A stretch of 64,000 nucleotides of DNA from Asterella californica (Eukaryota; Streptophyta; Marchantiopsida; Marchantiales; Aytoniaceae): contig JAYKYS010000012.1 in the NCBI GenBank assembly GCA_036924285.1, positions 2,356,001 to 2,420,000 on the forward strand, given 5' to 3'. Shown in pieces: positions 35,113-45,688 of this stretch. The position numbers were made by a program, and so were the translations under genes. The notes beneath the pieces are model-generated. The model did not search any database. It was not told the origin of the DNA and saw nothing but the letters and a program-made list of their open reading frames with translations. Positions within the stretch are counted from its first letter, which is position 1. Each line of letters starts with the position of its first letter.

Positions 35113-36186
35113 TTATGGCATCAACCTTTGATGGGTTCGGACACAAAGATGACCAACAACAATCTCTAGTACACCAAAGCTAGACTTCTCTGCTGAAAGA
35201 GTGAGATTTATCTCCTCTAGCCTTGTTAAGATCATCTCCACATCGTGAATATGATCAACCACAAATCTTCGACATCCATCCTCAGTCAGCTTCTCATCCT
35301 TGTCTTCGACCGCACACCCTTTCATAAGAATTTCATCTATGAAAGGTATGGTCTTCTCCGGAATGAATTCTCTCAAAATCTTATTCATTGCATTTTGCAC
35401 ATGAGCAACCGAGTTTGTTGCTCCTTGTGGTAATGTGCACATCCTTACAAGCCCAAGCGGAGTATGCATGGTGGTGAGATCTCTGCTCTTTATTGCCAAC
35501 TAGAACTGATCATACCCAGAGTATAAATCTCCAATCGAATAGATAGCACGGTCAGCAAAAGCACAGACTGCAATTTCATCTACTATGGGTCCTGATCCCA
35601 TGTTCCGAATAGTCACCTTGTTAGCTTGTTGCATGTCTTGGATGAACCTAAGAGCCCTTGACTTCTTAGGTACAGTAAATCACCGACTCGAGTAAGGTCC
35701 CATAGATGGCTCTAAAATACCCATGCGTATCTTCTCTTTCAACAATTCAACAAGCTTTGGCAACATAGCTCGTGGCACTGGTATATGCTTCAAGTCCCAA
35801 GGCACATGTGGTACTGTGAAGATCACCATGGGTGCTACGACACTCGTATCTGCACATCCAATCTCTTCTGCACTGAAAGCAAAAACCTTTCCATGCCTTC
35901 TCAACATCTCATGAAAACGCTTTCTCTCTTCCTCAACGAGAAACTCACCCCCTCCAATCTGCAGTCGTTTGAGTGTCTCTTCTGTGAACTTGTGCCCTAC
36001 TCTCTGAGAATCCCGCAGAACTGGTTCAGTCGATGCTCGTTCCACTTGCTTGTTAGAGTCTTCAGGTAGTTGAGTAGCCACCGGCTTCACTTTACGCGCC
36101 ACAGTCTTGTATTTTGTATGAACTTGCGCTTCTTGGTGTTTCATGGCTCTACTCTTTTCTAACTCCAACTCATGATCTCTTTTCAT
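35113..36186 (-). pseudogene. Ty3 reverse transcriptase, degenerate
   Basis: Copies the element RNA into DNA. From 36186 downward: HEMLRRHGKVFAFSAEEIGC, then VPHVPWDLKHIPVPRAMLPK and MGILEPSMGPYSSR to a stop at 35680. The same protein goes on to KSRALRFIQDM, YSIGDLYSGYDQF, a stop, and TPLGLVRMCTLPQGATNSVA. The catalytic box reads FIDEIL where most Ty3 enzymes have (Y/F)xDD; the related element at 57863 has FLDDIL, so the second Asp has changed to Glu here. EKSSFGVLEIVVGHLC is the thumb-side VGH motif. It is inactive. Confidence 0.85.
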
Positions 36187-36264
36187 CTGAAACTGAACCT
36201 TGTAGCCATCCTCGACGAATCTTGTAATCTCCTCATCTAACTCACGTGAACGGATCGCGACTAA

Positions 36265-36522
36265 TTAACCATTAACCAAAAAATCGGTGCTTATAAATGA
36301 CAAAACCTCCTCAAGAGTATCTTCAAAGCCCTCTTCTTCATACACCCCGTTAATGAACTCCTGATCTAACAAAACTCCTTGAGTTTTGAAGAGATCTTCC
36401 TGCTTCTTCACACATCGTCTTTGTACACTATCCATCTCTTCTACCACTCGAAATCTATTTACACATGTTTCAGAAAACTGAGCAAATCCACATTTAAACA
36501 TCTCTTCTTCATCTTCTGGCAC
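36265..36522 (-). pseudogene. Ty3 protease-RT linker remnant
   Basis: An acidic frame of 86 codons (FKCGFAQFSETCVNRFRVVE; EEGFEDTLEEVLSFISTD) between the protease and reverse transcriptase. The element at 57394-57720 has an equivalent acidic linker (LGLGDSIDELAIDGQEDED). No enzymatic motif is present. Confidence 0.6.
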
Positions 36523-36636
36523 TAGCGGAAGGCTCTTTCTCCTATCAACACTCCCATACTCCCGCTCCGAAAGCTCTTTGTCAGTCCCTTAAGGGAACCA
36601 AATCGCCGGCACTAGAGCCGGAATACCTGTTCGAAA

Positions 36637-37422
36637 CTAGAGTATTAAGAACCTGTCCCTTAAGGGACTGTCCCTTAGCTTCTCTCTATTCCTTTCATGA
36701 TCCGTACGTACAGTAAGAAACTGTACTGCCCTCGTATCATCTTGACTTTTGATACGAGCATAATGAGACCCATCGTCCATTACTTTCGTCTCCATCCTAG
36801 ACGTAGTAATGTACAGTTGACCAAGGATCATAGGATAAGCAGCTACACTCTGAACAAAAATTTTTTGTTCTATCTCTACATCTCCTATTCGAGTCTTGAC
36901 AGCTGGACAAGCACCAAAAAGTTCACCTCTTTGGTTGTTAGCAGCACAAAGAACCCATCCATGTCCTGTGTCGATTGGTCACTTTCCTTTCTCGTAAACG
37001 TTTTTGGACATGATATTAATCTCCGAACCGTGATCCACCAATGCCACTATAGCATCTGACAAGTTACCTAGTCGGACCCTTGTCTCTATAGTTGCACGAG
37101 TCCGATATGCTCGAGAATAGTGACTCTCATGCTGCTTCTCGTCGTCATGTTCTGCAGCACAGTCTGAAACTCTTGCCTCTCTTCCATTTGACGTCTGTAG
37201 TACATGCTTTTGGACAAATACGTGACCTAACTCTTCATCTTCTTCCCCAATGATGTCAGTATCCAATGCTTTCGCCATCATTGTATCTTCAGTCATCTGC
37301 CTCTTTCTCTTGATCACATCTATGATCAACTCATGAAAGTCACGTTTTGCTATTCCCAAGGCCTCTCGCAAGGAAAATTCTATCTTTGCATCCAAAATTC
37401 TCTCTTCAAGAATCTCCTTCAA
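36637..37422 (-). pseudogene. Ty3 aspartic protease and preceding linker, degenerate
   Basis: Would cut the Gag-Pol polyprotein. ILDAKIEFSLREALGIAKRD then FHELIIDVIKRKRQ precedes the catalytic region IVALVDHGSEINIMSKNVYE. The active-site triplet is D-H-G instead of the usual D-S/T-G, and the same DHGSEIN occurs in the plus-strand element at 56862. After a stop at 36979 the fold continues with HGWVLCAANNQRG, FVQSVAAYPMILGQLYI and SRMETKVMDDGSHYARI, where ILGQ corresponds to the usual ILG motif of retropepsins. Confidence 0.8.
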
Positions 37423-37975
37423 GTTGGTGCTGGTCTCGATATCAGATTGTAGTATGTAGATCGGTGCTTTACCTTGCCCTTTGAAGAAGCTCCTTTGTCT
37501 TTTTCTCTCATCTCCGTGTCATGAATAGGAACATCAACCATAGGTTCAGATGTAGATGTCTCTTGAGACGCCGAAGGGATATCGGAAGGTGATGCCTCTT
37601 GTTGCCCTCTCCTCTTAGTGGCTCTGGTTCTCCTTGTAGCCTCCTCCAGATCAGCAACATCATCATCACATTTCCTTTTCTCTTCCACAATCGCATCTTG
37701 CCAGCTTACATGTTTCTCTTGTACCAAGTAAGCTTTGACACACCCTGCCTCTACATGATCATCCCATCCAGTAATGCGGCGAATTGCCTCCGCACCTCGA
37801 ACGTTACTTCTCGTGGAACTTCAACTACATCGCTCTTAACAGCTGCTACAATCGGTACATCTACTTCAATCGCAAATGTTTCTGGCTCTATTGTATGTGT
37901 TGCCGTAGCTATACCAACCTGACCTCTCACCAAGCTCTTCATTCCTCCCTTACCAAAGTTGGTACTCAATGGCGT
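37420..37975 (-). pseudogene. Ty3 gag C-terminal part, degenerate
   Basis: On the minus strand: TPLSTNFGKGGMKSLVRGQV, THTIEPETFAIEVDVPIVAA and VEVPREVTFEVRRQFAALLD to a stop at 37751. After a frameshift comes EKHVSWQDAIVEEKRKCDDD, EEATRRTRATKRRGQQ and SKGKVKHRSTYYN. TNFGKGGM matches TTNFGKGGMR in the element at 52850. It joins the inverted part of gag through a palindrome at 37940-38021. Confidence 0.75.
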
Positions 37976-38021
37976 ACCAGTTTGGACGCCGTTGAGTACC
38001 AACTTTGGTAAGGGAGGAATG

Positions 38022-38594
38022 AGAATGTTCTTGGAGTGGATAGAGCAACGTCCAGGAAATGAGATGACACCAAATGAGTTGCTGCGTGAGTTTGAGAAAC
38101 GGTTCTGTCAATTGTCTCCATCCGAGAGGACGACACTTGACTTAAGGAAGACAGAACTTTTTCTAGAAGCTGCTGATGAAAATCTAGAGGATAAGCTTTT
38201 CTTGATGCTAGCAGACAAAGGAGAAGAAGGAGGAGTGAGCACATACTGGAGAAAGGTAGAGGAAGCTGCTACTATTCTCACGAAGTAGAAACGTGGAAGA
38301 GGTAGAGCTGCAACCTTGAGGTCTGATGTCTCTTTAGCTCCGTTGCTCAAGCATACCAATAGCAAGATTGAAGATTCTGCAATCGATGAGTTGGTTAAGG
38401 GTTTGAGAGAGTTAAGGATAGAGATGGCAGAGCTAAAGCATAGTCGAAGTCCTGGTGATACCAATGCATCTTCAACTAGCAGAAATTTTGTTAGAAGATG
38501 TATCTGGTGTGACAGTACTGAACATCAACATCGAGATTGTGAGGAGTTTTTTGAGGCTCTCAGAACCGGAGTCGTGAATTTTAGAGATGGAAAG
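38022..38594 (+). pseudogene. Ty3 gag middle part, inverted relative to its element
   Basis: This piece reads on the plus strand although the element is on the minus strand: FLEWIEQRPGNEMTPNELLR, FEKRFCQLSPSERTTLDLRK and EDKLFLMLADKGEEGG, a stop (TAG), DELVKGLRELRIEMAELKHS, then the zinc knuckle CIWCDSTEHQHRDC (CX2CX4HX4C). The same block order is found uninterrupted in the gag at 51778. It is the only copy of the gag middle in this element, so it is an internal inversion rather than a second element. Confidence 0.8.
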
Positions 38595-38997
38595 ATTCAT
38601 CTCTATCCGCATCATAATCAAAAAATTCACTCTTCAACCTTTGCTCATACTCCTCCCAAGAAATCGTACGTGCATCCTTCAGCTTTGTCACTTGACTACG
38701 GATCTCTGGTAACACAACCAACTCGAAACTAGAAATCATCTCTGTCTCAAGCACACGATTTATCTCCATCTCACAAATATACTCACGAACATACTTCGTG
38801 ATGTTCCTTCCATCGAACCTCCCCAACTTCTTCACCATCGCATGTAGAGCTCTTGTAGACTTCTGCTCCCCAACATCACCTCCTTGTTGTTGTCTCAACA
38901 ACATCGTCAATGCTCGAAGTAGATCGTCCGCTCCTCCTCCACTCGTCTCCATTGCTTCAGGAAGATTCATACTTGACGCTCCTCGGCAACAACTCAC
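38595..38997 (-). pseudogene. Ty3 gag N-terminal part
   Basis: From the ATG at 38997: MSCCRGASSMNLPEAMETSG, then DDLLRALTMLLRQQQGGD, KLGRFDGRNITKYVREYICE and RLKSEFFDYDADRDESF. Matching blocks in the gag at 51778 are LLETFALIMQQQQ, LLDQFDEKNISKYLKYYSRE and LKEEYSLDDAD. The frame stays open until it hits the inversion junction, where the last sensible residues DESF meet antisense of the zinc-knuckle region. Confidence 0.8.
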
Positions 38998-39034
38998 TCA
39001 ACCACCTCAAAGCGTACTCTCAGTAGAAGCACCA

Positions 39035-40538
39035 TATATGTCGTAGCGAGAGCCTTTTCTTTGAGCAAGGGCGTACCTTCTAGCTGTGGCTAGCGATCGA
39101 TGCACAGCAGAGCGACTAGTATCACGTAGATTTCTCTCTGACTTCCTCGATATCTAAGCACTTTCTTTCTCTCAGTGTAGGGTCAAGATAATCACACGAA
39201 AACGTTGGATGATCATGGACATGACAAACGAGATATGCGATGACATGATCTCTCGGTAGTATTCCTTTCCGAAGTTTTTCACTACTAGGGCTTCGTACAT
39301 GGCTTTGGGTCGACAGATGTGTCTTATCTCGCACTCGGTGTTAAAGTTTACAGGAGGGAGCTAATTTAGATCTATCCTTCATTAGATGAGGGTAAAGATG
39401 GTAAGATCCCATTCTTGGCCGTAAGTGACAATAGGTAAGATCACAAGGACAGACGAGAGCATGACTTGCGTGGTAAAGTTATGTCTGAAGGATCCTATCA
39501 AAAACTCTTGGAAATGAACTCGTTCCATGTACATCAGTTAAATCTGGAAAGGGTTTCAAAAAAGAAATCTGGACGGTAAGTAGAGTCTTTCGTCCATCTC
39601 TCACAACATTTGCACTCCAACTACAAGGGTATCTCGATCCACAGAACACCGATACAATCTCATAAGATCCCCGCGATCTCTCCATCAATCTCTTGAATTT
39701 TCTTAAGGTCCAATGTCCCCACATGTCACTCCTCTTTGCTTAAAGATTTAGAACACAAAACAAGGATAGGTGCAAGCTCCCTAACCGAGCAACCCAAGCC
39801 ACACGGGCCGATGAGGTGACACACATGCACATCGCATGTTTGGTGCCGTCATACTCATCCACGTGTAGGTCATCTGGGTGAAAGGTTCTAATGCATGCAC
39901 CGTAACATGTCCCAATACAAGAGACTAGACTAGACAAGTAGTCGACTTTACAGGTCAAGGATCGCACTTTGCCACGTTGAGTGCGAACCTGACAACCATA
40001 TGACGTGGTTACAACGTAGGTCGCTAAAGTCTTATCTACGCTTAGAATACTCTCCAAAGCAATACAAACGTCACACTGGATACTTTTTTGCCAGCTCCCG
40101 CTAACAAGACTCGAGACCTGGACTGATACCGTTGTCGATACAACTCGACAAAAAAACAGCAAACTTTCACACATGATAGATACAGATCTACAGCTCAGTC
40201 TCCTCTCAAACATGCCACGTAGGTAGGATACTAAAATCTCTACTTACAGGTCAAATTTCAGGAAGATCTGACGGTTAGATCTCCTCTCACAATTAACACA
40301 AATTCTCAGAAACTAACACGCACTTCCAATCTCAGATTCAGGACAGAAGCTTCTTCGCCTAAATGAACCGTCCACTTCCACTCAAACTTCCAGTGCTATC
40401 AATTCAGAAGTTTAAACTCACTACTCAGGAAATTTGAGCCGATTTGACCGTTCGGATCGTCCTCCATAAATCTGCAAACTTGCTGCTCCAGATTGAAAGC
40501 TTTCTGCACCCCGTCGCCTTCAAATCGCCATTGCGCTC
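39035..40538 (-). repeat. 5' LTR of the minus-strand Ty3 element, U3 start missing
   Basis: 39646-40538 matches 31491-32386 closely. The LTR appears to go on to about 39035. There TGGTGCTTCTACTGAGAG starts on the minus strand, at the place where plus-strand elements have TGGTGAACTCGACGTGAAG, a possible primer-binding site. Beyond 40538 the match stops, so about 0.5 kb of U3 seen at 32387-32910 is missing, probably by deletion or a later insertion. Confidence 0.7.
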
Positions 40539-41332
40539 GTTGACTCGTTGATAACATATTCAAAATCTTAATTTTCCTCTGCTTTTCATGCTTGTTGTAT
40601 TTCCAATCGTCACCATAGAAGAAAGTTGAGATATATATTTAGACATGTCATGTGTAGTTAGACCCTTGACTACCATGATGAACTTATAGCTAAATCTGAT
40701 TTGAACTTAACTCTCCGTGAGTAAAAGGAAGTAAGATCACATACATCCTCCATAAAATGTAAGCAGTACTATGGAGATAGAGATAAATATTAAAAGTATT
40801 AAATATAGCCGAACCTAATCGAGGCTTGTGTGGATCTAAACGATGAAGGAAAAATAAAGCAGAGTTCTAAATTTAATACTGTTGTCAGACCGTGTTAAAC
40901 CGCCTTCTTCTAGCAAAAATTGTCAGAGTTTAAAATCTGTTTGTCAGGGCGTTAAAAATATTCAAGACAACCTCCGTGTTCCAAACTCCCATTTCGATCA
41001 TGTGACTGATCCGACTTCAAGTGGACCGAACTGCTGCTGCTAGAAGTTACCGCCATCTACGTGTATTTATGTTGCTTCTTCTTTCTCAACTCATCATTGT
41101 GCCAAAGCTTATGTAGACTTAACTTAACACGGCCTTCTTCCAACTCAAATTGTGGGAGTTTAAATTCTCCTTGTCAAGGTGTTAAAACAAATATAAGCGA
41201 ACCAACATGTTCCAACTCTCAATGCGATCATGTTTCACTTGGGACAACTCTTCAACTCTCTCTTTTGCGTTCGACTTGAGGTGGATCAAACCTGCTGTCG
41301 CTACAAGTTATCGTCATCTACCTTGTCGAGGT
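40539..41332. other. Gene-free stretch between LTR remnants
   Basis: AT-rich with no coding signal. Two passages (40890-40960 and 41120-41190) share a TTAAA..CGCCTTCTTC..AAATTGTC..GAGTTTAAA pattern, a diverged tandem repeat with a period of about 240 bp. Confidence 0.4.
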
Positions 41333-42400
41333 GAGAGTTTCCTTGGAAAGGCGGAACTTTCTAGCTGTGATACGATCGTGAAGACTATGATACGTCTACC
41401 TAGGAAGGCGTTGGGTTTCTAGCTGTGGTTGTTTACTCAAGAGATAAGCTTCAAGTTGTAACGTGGCACTATAAACACTCACACAGGTCTGTTTGGTCCT
41501 CTTATATGTCCAAAATACGAAAATCAGGACTGACTAGTAGTAATAAGGTCAGACGGTGAACTTTACCACACAAAAATAAGAAACATATGATGGCTTAGAC
41601 TTCAAAACTTCTCTTACATGTAAATGAGGCCCTACTGAACACACATATGAACTTTCAGCTTGAGATCAAATCTGAGCACTGAGATGTGGGCAAAAACGTT
41701 ATGAGTGAGAAAATTGTGACAATTTCTGATATCCAGATAGCTACTTTGACCTAGAACAGAGAATTGATTTGCTAACTTTCGATGATTCTTACAGGATTTG
41801 GAGTCTACAGCACGCTGAACATCCCAGTGAAATTTGCCTTGCTGGTTGTACACAATTCTCCAGATCTTGAGCTCTGAAGTTGTTGCTCTAGATTAGGAGC
41901 TTTTCAGACCCCTCTTCTTCAGCGGACGCCTTGGATTACTCACTCACTCAAATGACATGAAACTTTTTGGACATTCGCAGTCCTGCTGATAATGAACTCA
42001 ACCACGAAGTTTTGAAGCAATTATTTCAATTCTGCTGCAATTGACACCAAAACCCCCAAAATCATCAATTGTGATTCAATTCCGCCCCAATCCGAACTTC
42101 AAATTGACATAACTGCTTCTTTATTGCTCCAAATCGATCAAAACTTTCACTGATAGTGAATGACACGACGAGCTCTATCTTCCTGTGTTCTAAGAGTTTC
42201 CAATGCGTCTACCAAAAGCTTGAACTCTCCTAAAGACCCTTGCTTCTAAGTTTAGAATTTAGAATTTCACAAAGGACAAAAATGGACCAATGGGAGTTCA
42301 TAGCTCCACTTCCCTGTTCTTTTGTGTCCCAATCCGTGTGGTAACTTAATTTCACACATAGGTTACCACGTCAAGCCTTTAAAGTGTCAGCGTAAATCTT
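41333..42400 (-). repeat. Old solo-LTR-like Ty3 remnant
   Basis: It begins with the motif GAGAGTTTCCTTGGAAAGGC and CTAGCTGTGATACGATCGTG, seen at the LTR ends of this family. Further on it holds AAAAATGGACCAATGGGAGT, resembling the 3' LTR at 32730-32750. The order of both motifs fits one minus-oriented LTR of about 1.1 kb with no internal region. Divergence is high, so the boundaries are approximate. Confidence 0.45.
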
Positions 42401-44484
42401 AAACTACTTGCGAGGACATGTACAAATGACATGTAAGTACAACCCATGAGCTTAACTCTATCAACACCATAAACCTAAGTTATGTATCTTGAATATCATA
42501 GATGAAGTCACTTGCACAAGCATACGAATGCTTGAACAAGATAAAAAACATACTATCAACCTATTAGGACTCAAAATATATAACATAATAGTGTTAACAT
42601 CATATGGAAAGGTGTCAAACATATGCATAAAGGACTAGAAATAATATTGGGCGAACTTCTAGAACCACTAAACTCAAGTGTCGGAGTAGAAGTGCAACAT
42701 GTAGCCGTCAAGTAACGCGACAATAGTAATCAACGCGATGAGACTAACTCATAACAGAGAGGTGAATTATTTAATATGTGAAATGATTCACATCACGACA
42801 ATGTGTATCAACATTGCTTCTTGTTTCTGAACTTATCACCTTGCTAAAGTTCACGCAAAGTTAACTACTGCGCTACCACTTGCATTCCATTGCTACTTGC
42901 TTGCGAAGAGAAATACGTGTCAGACTCTTCGACTCACCGTCTTCTCACTTTCACTTGGACAATAGTAGTCGCTGCTTAGAGACATTCCTCGCATGAAATT
43001 CTTGCTGAAGAAACAATTCACCATCACTTTCTGTTGTCGTCATCGCATTGTGCTATCAACTTTTTTCTTCTCACTACTAGTTTGATTTGCTGATCGAGCC
43101 TGAAATCATTTACCACTAATATTTTTTCCAAGATTTATCATTGTTGTGCCCGTGCCAGCTGCATTGTGTTCTTTGTGAATTGTCCTTGGACAACACTATG
43201 TTTTCACGTGGACCACGTTCTTGCTGCTTGTGGTCAAGAATCATTTTGCCAATAATTGTTTGGCAACATTGTTGCTGCCATTGATCACGGCAACCTTGTG
43301 TTTTGTTTTCTTCTGACATTCAACACTCTTCGTATAGTAGCACTATCTTACTATTACCGTTATTGCTTCATTTCTCCTATTCTCTTTATCCTTCTCATGC
43401 TCCTGCTTGCGAGGGATTATATTTCGTGACAACGGACTCTTTTTGTTCACACTACAATGCTGATTTGTAACGATATTAACAATATTTTGTAATGTATAGT
43501 TCTGCTCGATCTTCTCCTTACTGTCAAATATTATTGTCCAGCCAAGGAGGAACGTAATTTTTCTTTTCATTTTTGTTCTTCTTCTAGATTCTTCAAGACA
43601 ACATCACTATCTTCAATAACAACACTACACTCTTCAGACCTCGTTTTTATATATCACTTTATATATTGTTCTCTCTTCATGTTTGTTATCACTCTTCGTA
43701 TAGAACCTCCGTTTCATTATTGCTGTTATTGTTCCTTTTCATATTTTTCTTTTCTTCTCATTATCCTCTTGACCCTCGTGCATGTGAGAGATCACATTTT
43801 TGTCACCTTCGCACTACCATGCTCTTTTCTAACCACATTTTCTACTTTTGTCAAATGTACGGTTTTACTTGGGTTACACTCCACCGTAGCAGGTACATTT
43901 TTCTTCCTTTCTTATGTTCTTCTTTGAATCTTTTGCGACAACAACAATACCTTCGATATGGTCTCCATAGCAGGTTCTTGACTTTATATACTAATCTCTC
44001 CACTCTTTGTTTCTGTCCTGTCTTTGTTTTTAGCTACCTTTTCTATTTGCTGACAAAAACTTATCCACACTGTGAATTATGCTACGCATGTCGTTATGTT
44101 TCTTAGCGATATCGGTCACCAACAGTGTACCTTCAGTTATTTCATTTCCTGGCAGAAAGAAATGGCAGCAAGTCAGAAAATAGTCTTCCCACGTCTAGTT
44201 CTCAGTTTTGTGCTCGCTGGAGAGACAAGCTCATATGATATCGAAGCTTTGGATCCTCTTTCTTCCTCTCATTTACCTCTTGTTCCATCCTCACCGCATC
44301 CATCTCCTCCCATACTTTTCCAATCCCAATCCGATCCAAATTTAACCATTAGTGGCATTATAATGTCACCTGAATTTTTACAGTCAATATCTATATCTCC
44401 TGAACAAACCTTCATGTTTATGCATTCGGATCTTCTAGACCACAAATCTGATTATCTAGGTTGTCCACCCGGGGTCGTAAAGAG
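42401..44484. other. Gene-free stretch with a diverged ~367-bp tandem repeat
   Basis: CTTCGTATAG recurs at 43328 and 43695, each time followed by a similar series: TATTGCTGTTATTG-like, TCTCAT, CTTGCGAGGGAT-like and CACTACAATGCT-like words. This suggests two old tandem copies. Open frames here are Phe/Leu/Ser-rich and look like chance. No gene is supported. Confidence 0.4.
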
Positions 44485-44535
44485 AGTTTTCTGAGAGGAG
44501 GGCGGACCCCTTGGCTGTGACTGATCGTGAGAATG
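44485..44535 (-). repeat. Ty3 LTR 3'-end motif remnant
   Basis: GAGAGTTTTCTGAGAGGAGG, then GGCTGTGACTGATCGTGAGA; diverged relative of the motif at 26370 and 41333. Nothing else of the LTR is securely recognised between here and 45370. Confidence 0.4.
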
Positions 44536-45373
44536 ACCAAAAAGAAAACAGACTACTGCCAGTATTCAGAACTCAAATACAGTCGCTTGTAGTCATCAAG
44601 ATCAATCAAACACTCAAATTTGTGCAAATAGACATTTCAAGGCTTAAAAAGTTTTATTCGCATCTCAATTTTATGATCAATATCCTCAGCTACCACAATC
44701 TTCCTCCTTCTCTTAGACGCATGCAGTCTCTTGAACTCTCTTCAATGTCCTCAAACTCTGACCCATGTGTCGATTTATCAAACAAGTCCTTTGTTAAGCA
44801 GCTCCTTAGCTAAACTGTGGGCTTTATGTCCTTATATGCACATCTACTATCAACCAACCCCCTAGCTAAGCTGATCCTTTGCTTAACAAAAATTTCTCAA
44901 CTCTCAATACCATCTTGATGCAACCTATATTATGAGCTAAGCCATGATTTTATAGCCAAAGTCACAACTACAAGACCACCCCACATGGCTTACAACCCTC
45001 CCACAGCTGAACCATGTATCTCCTAGCTCATAATCTCGGTTGCATGTTGAGGCTTAGGATGAGAAGCCCACGTTTAAGGAGGATACCAGTCCTCCACCCT
45101 TAGATGTGTAGGACGTAACCACATACCCATCATAGACTCCCATTTGAGAGGTCAACATGTTGAGATAAGAACCACGAGACAAGAAGATTTGATTCAGGGA
45201 TCTTAGGTGGGCGCCCCTTCCACTGAGGTGGCTCTTGCTTTAATAAAGTAATTAAACATGTAGATATATAAACCAAACCTATGTTGTCATGTCGTGGACC
45301 GGCTCCTACCTGAAATTCAAACTTTGATGCTTGTCGCTCCAAAGACACTCATGAGAAAAGCAAGCTATGTCTT
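44536..45373. other. Gene-free stretch
   Basis: I see no coding or repeat signal here beyond several TAGCTAA/TTAGCT words. It may be the outer part of the LTR whose tail ends at 47146. Confidence 0.3.
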
Positions 45374-45688
45374 AGCTTATGAGCTTATGACACAATTTCG
45401 TATCTTCACTTTCATCGTATCGATGGGTAGAGCTCATTGTCAGCTCTCCATAGGCACTTCATCTACTTCGTTTGGACGTCTAGTGGAGAAGTTATAGGAC
45501 TCGAAAGAGGGGTAAAACAAGCTAGGCTCCAGCTTACGGGCTTTTGGCACAACTTTAGATCTTCACTTTCATCTCATCGATGGGTAGAGCTCATTGTCAT
45601 CTCTCCATAGGTACTTCGTCTATTTTATTTGGACGCTTAGTGGAAAAGTTACGTGATTTGAAAGATTTGGAAAATCAAGTTGGGCCCT
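45374..45688 (+). repeat. Two tandem ~157-bp units, likely in LTR U3
   Basis: Unit 1 is 45374-45530 and unit 2 is 45531-45688, about 80% alike. Shared words are TCTTCACTTTCATC, ATCGATGGGTAGAGCTCATT and TTTGGACG, and AGTTTACTTGCTGATTGGG opens a third, aborted unit. Because the Ty3 5' LTR tail lies downstream, these may be U3 repeats, which in LTRs often act as enhancers. That role is inference. Confidence 0.7.

Larger units (their letters stand above)
31491..40538 (-). mobile_element. Ty3-type LTR retrotransposon, minus strand, degenerate
   Basis: Order on the minus strand from 40538 down: 5' LTR (U3 start missing), gag, protease, reverse transcriptase, RNase H, integrase, 3' LTR (end missing). 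Gag-protease-RT-RNase H-integrase is the Ty3 order. The two LTR copies share about 895 bp (31491-32386 and 39646-40538) at roughly 95% identity by eye. Combining the parts, the full LTR would be about 2 kb. Every coding domain carries stops or frameshifts, and the middle of gag is inverted. It belongs to the same wide family as the plus-strand elements at 45-61 kb but is a separate lineage. Confidence 0.9.

Noticed and set aside
38022..38594. Plus-strand gag piece as a second, nested Ty3 element
   Set aside because: It lacks LTRs, target duplications and any other domain, and the host element lacks exactly this part of gag; an inversion explains both.
43666..44106. 146-codon plus-strand frame rich in Phe, Leu and Ser
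   Set aside because: Low-complexity pyrimidine-rich DNA in a diverged tandem repeat; the apparent membrane segments are a composition effect.
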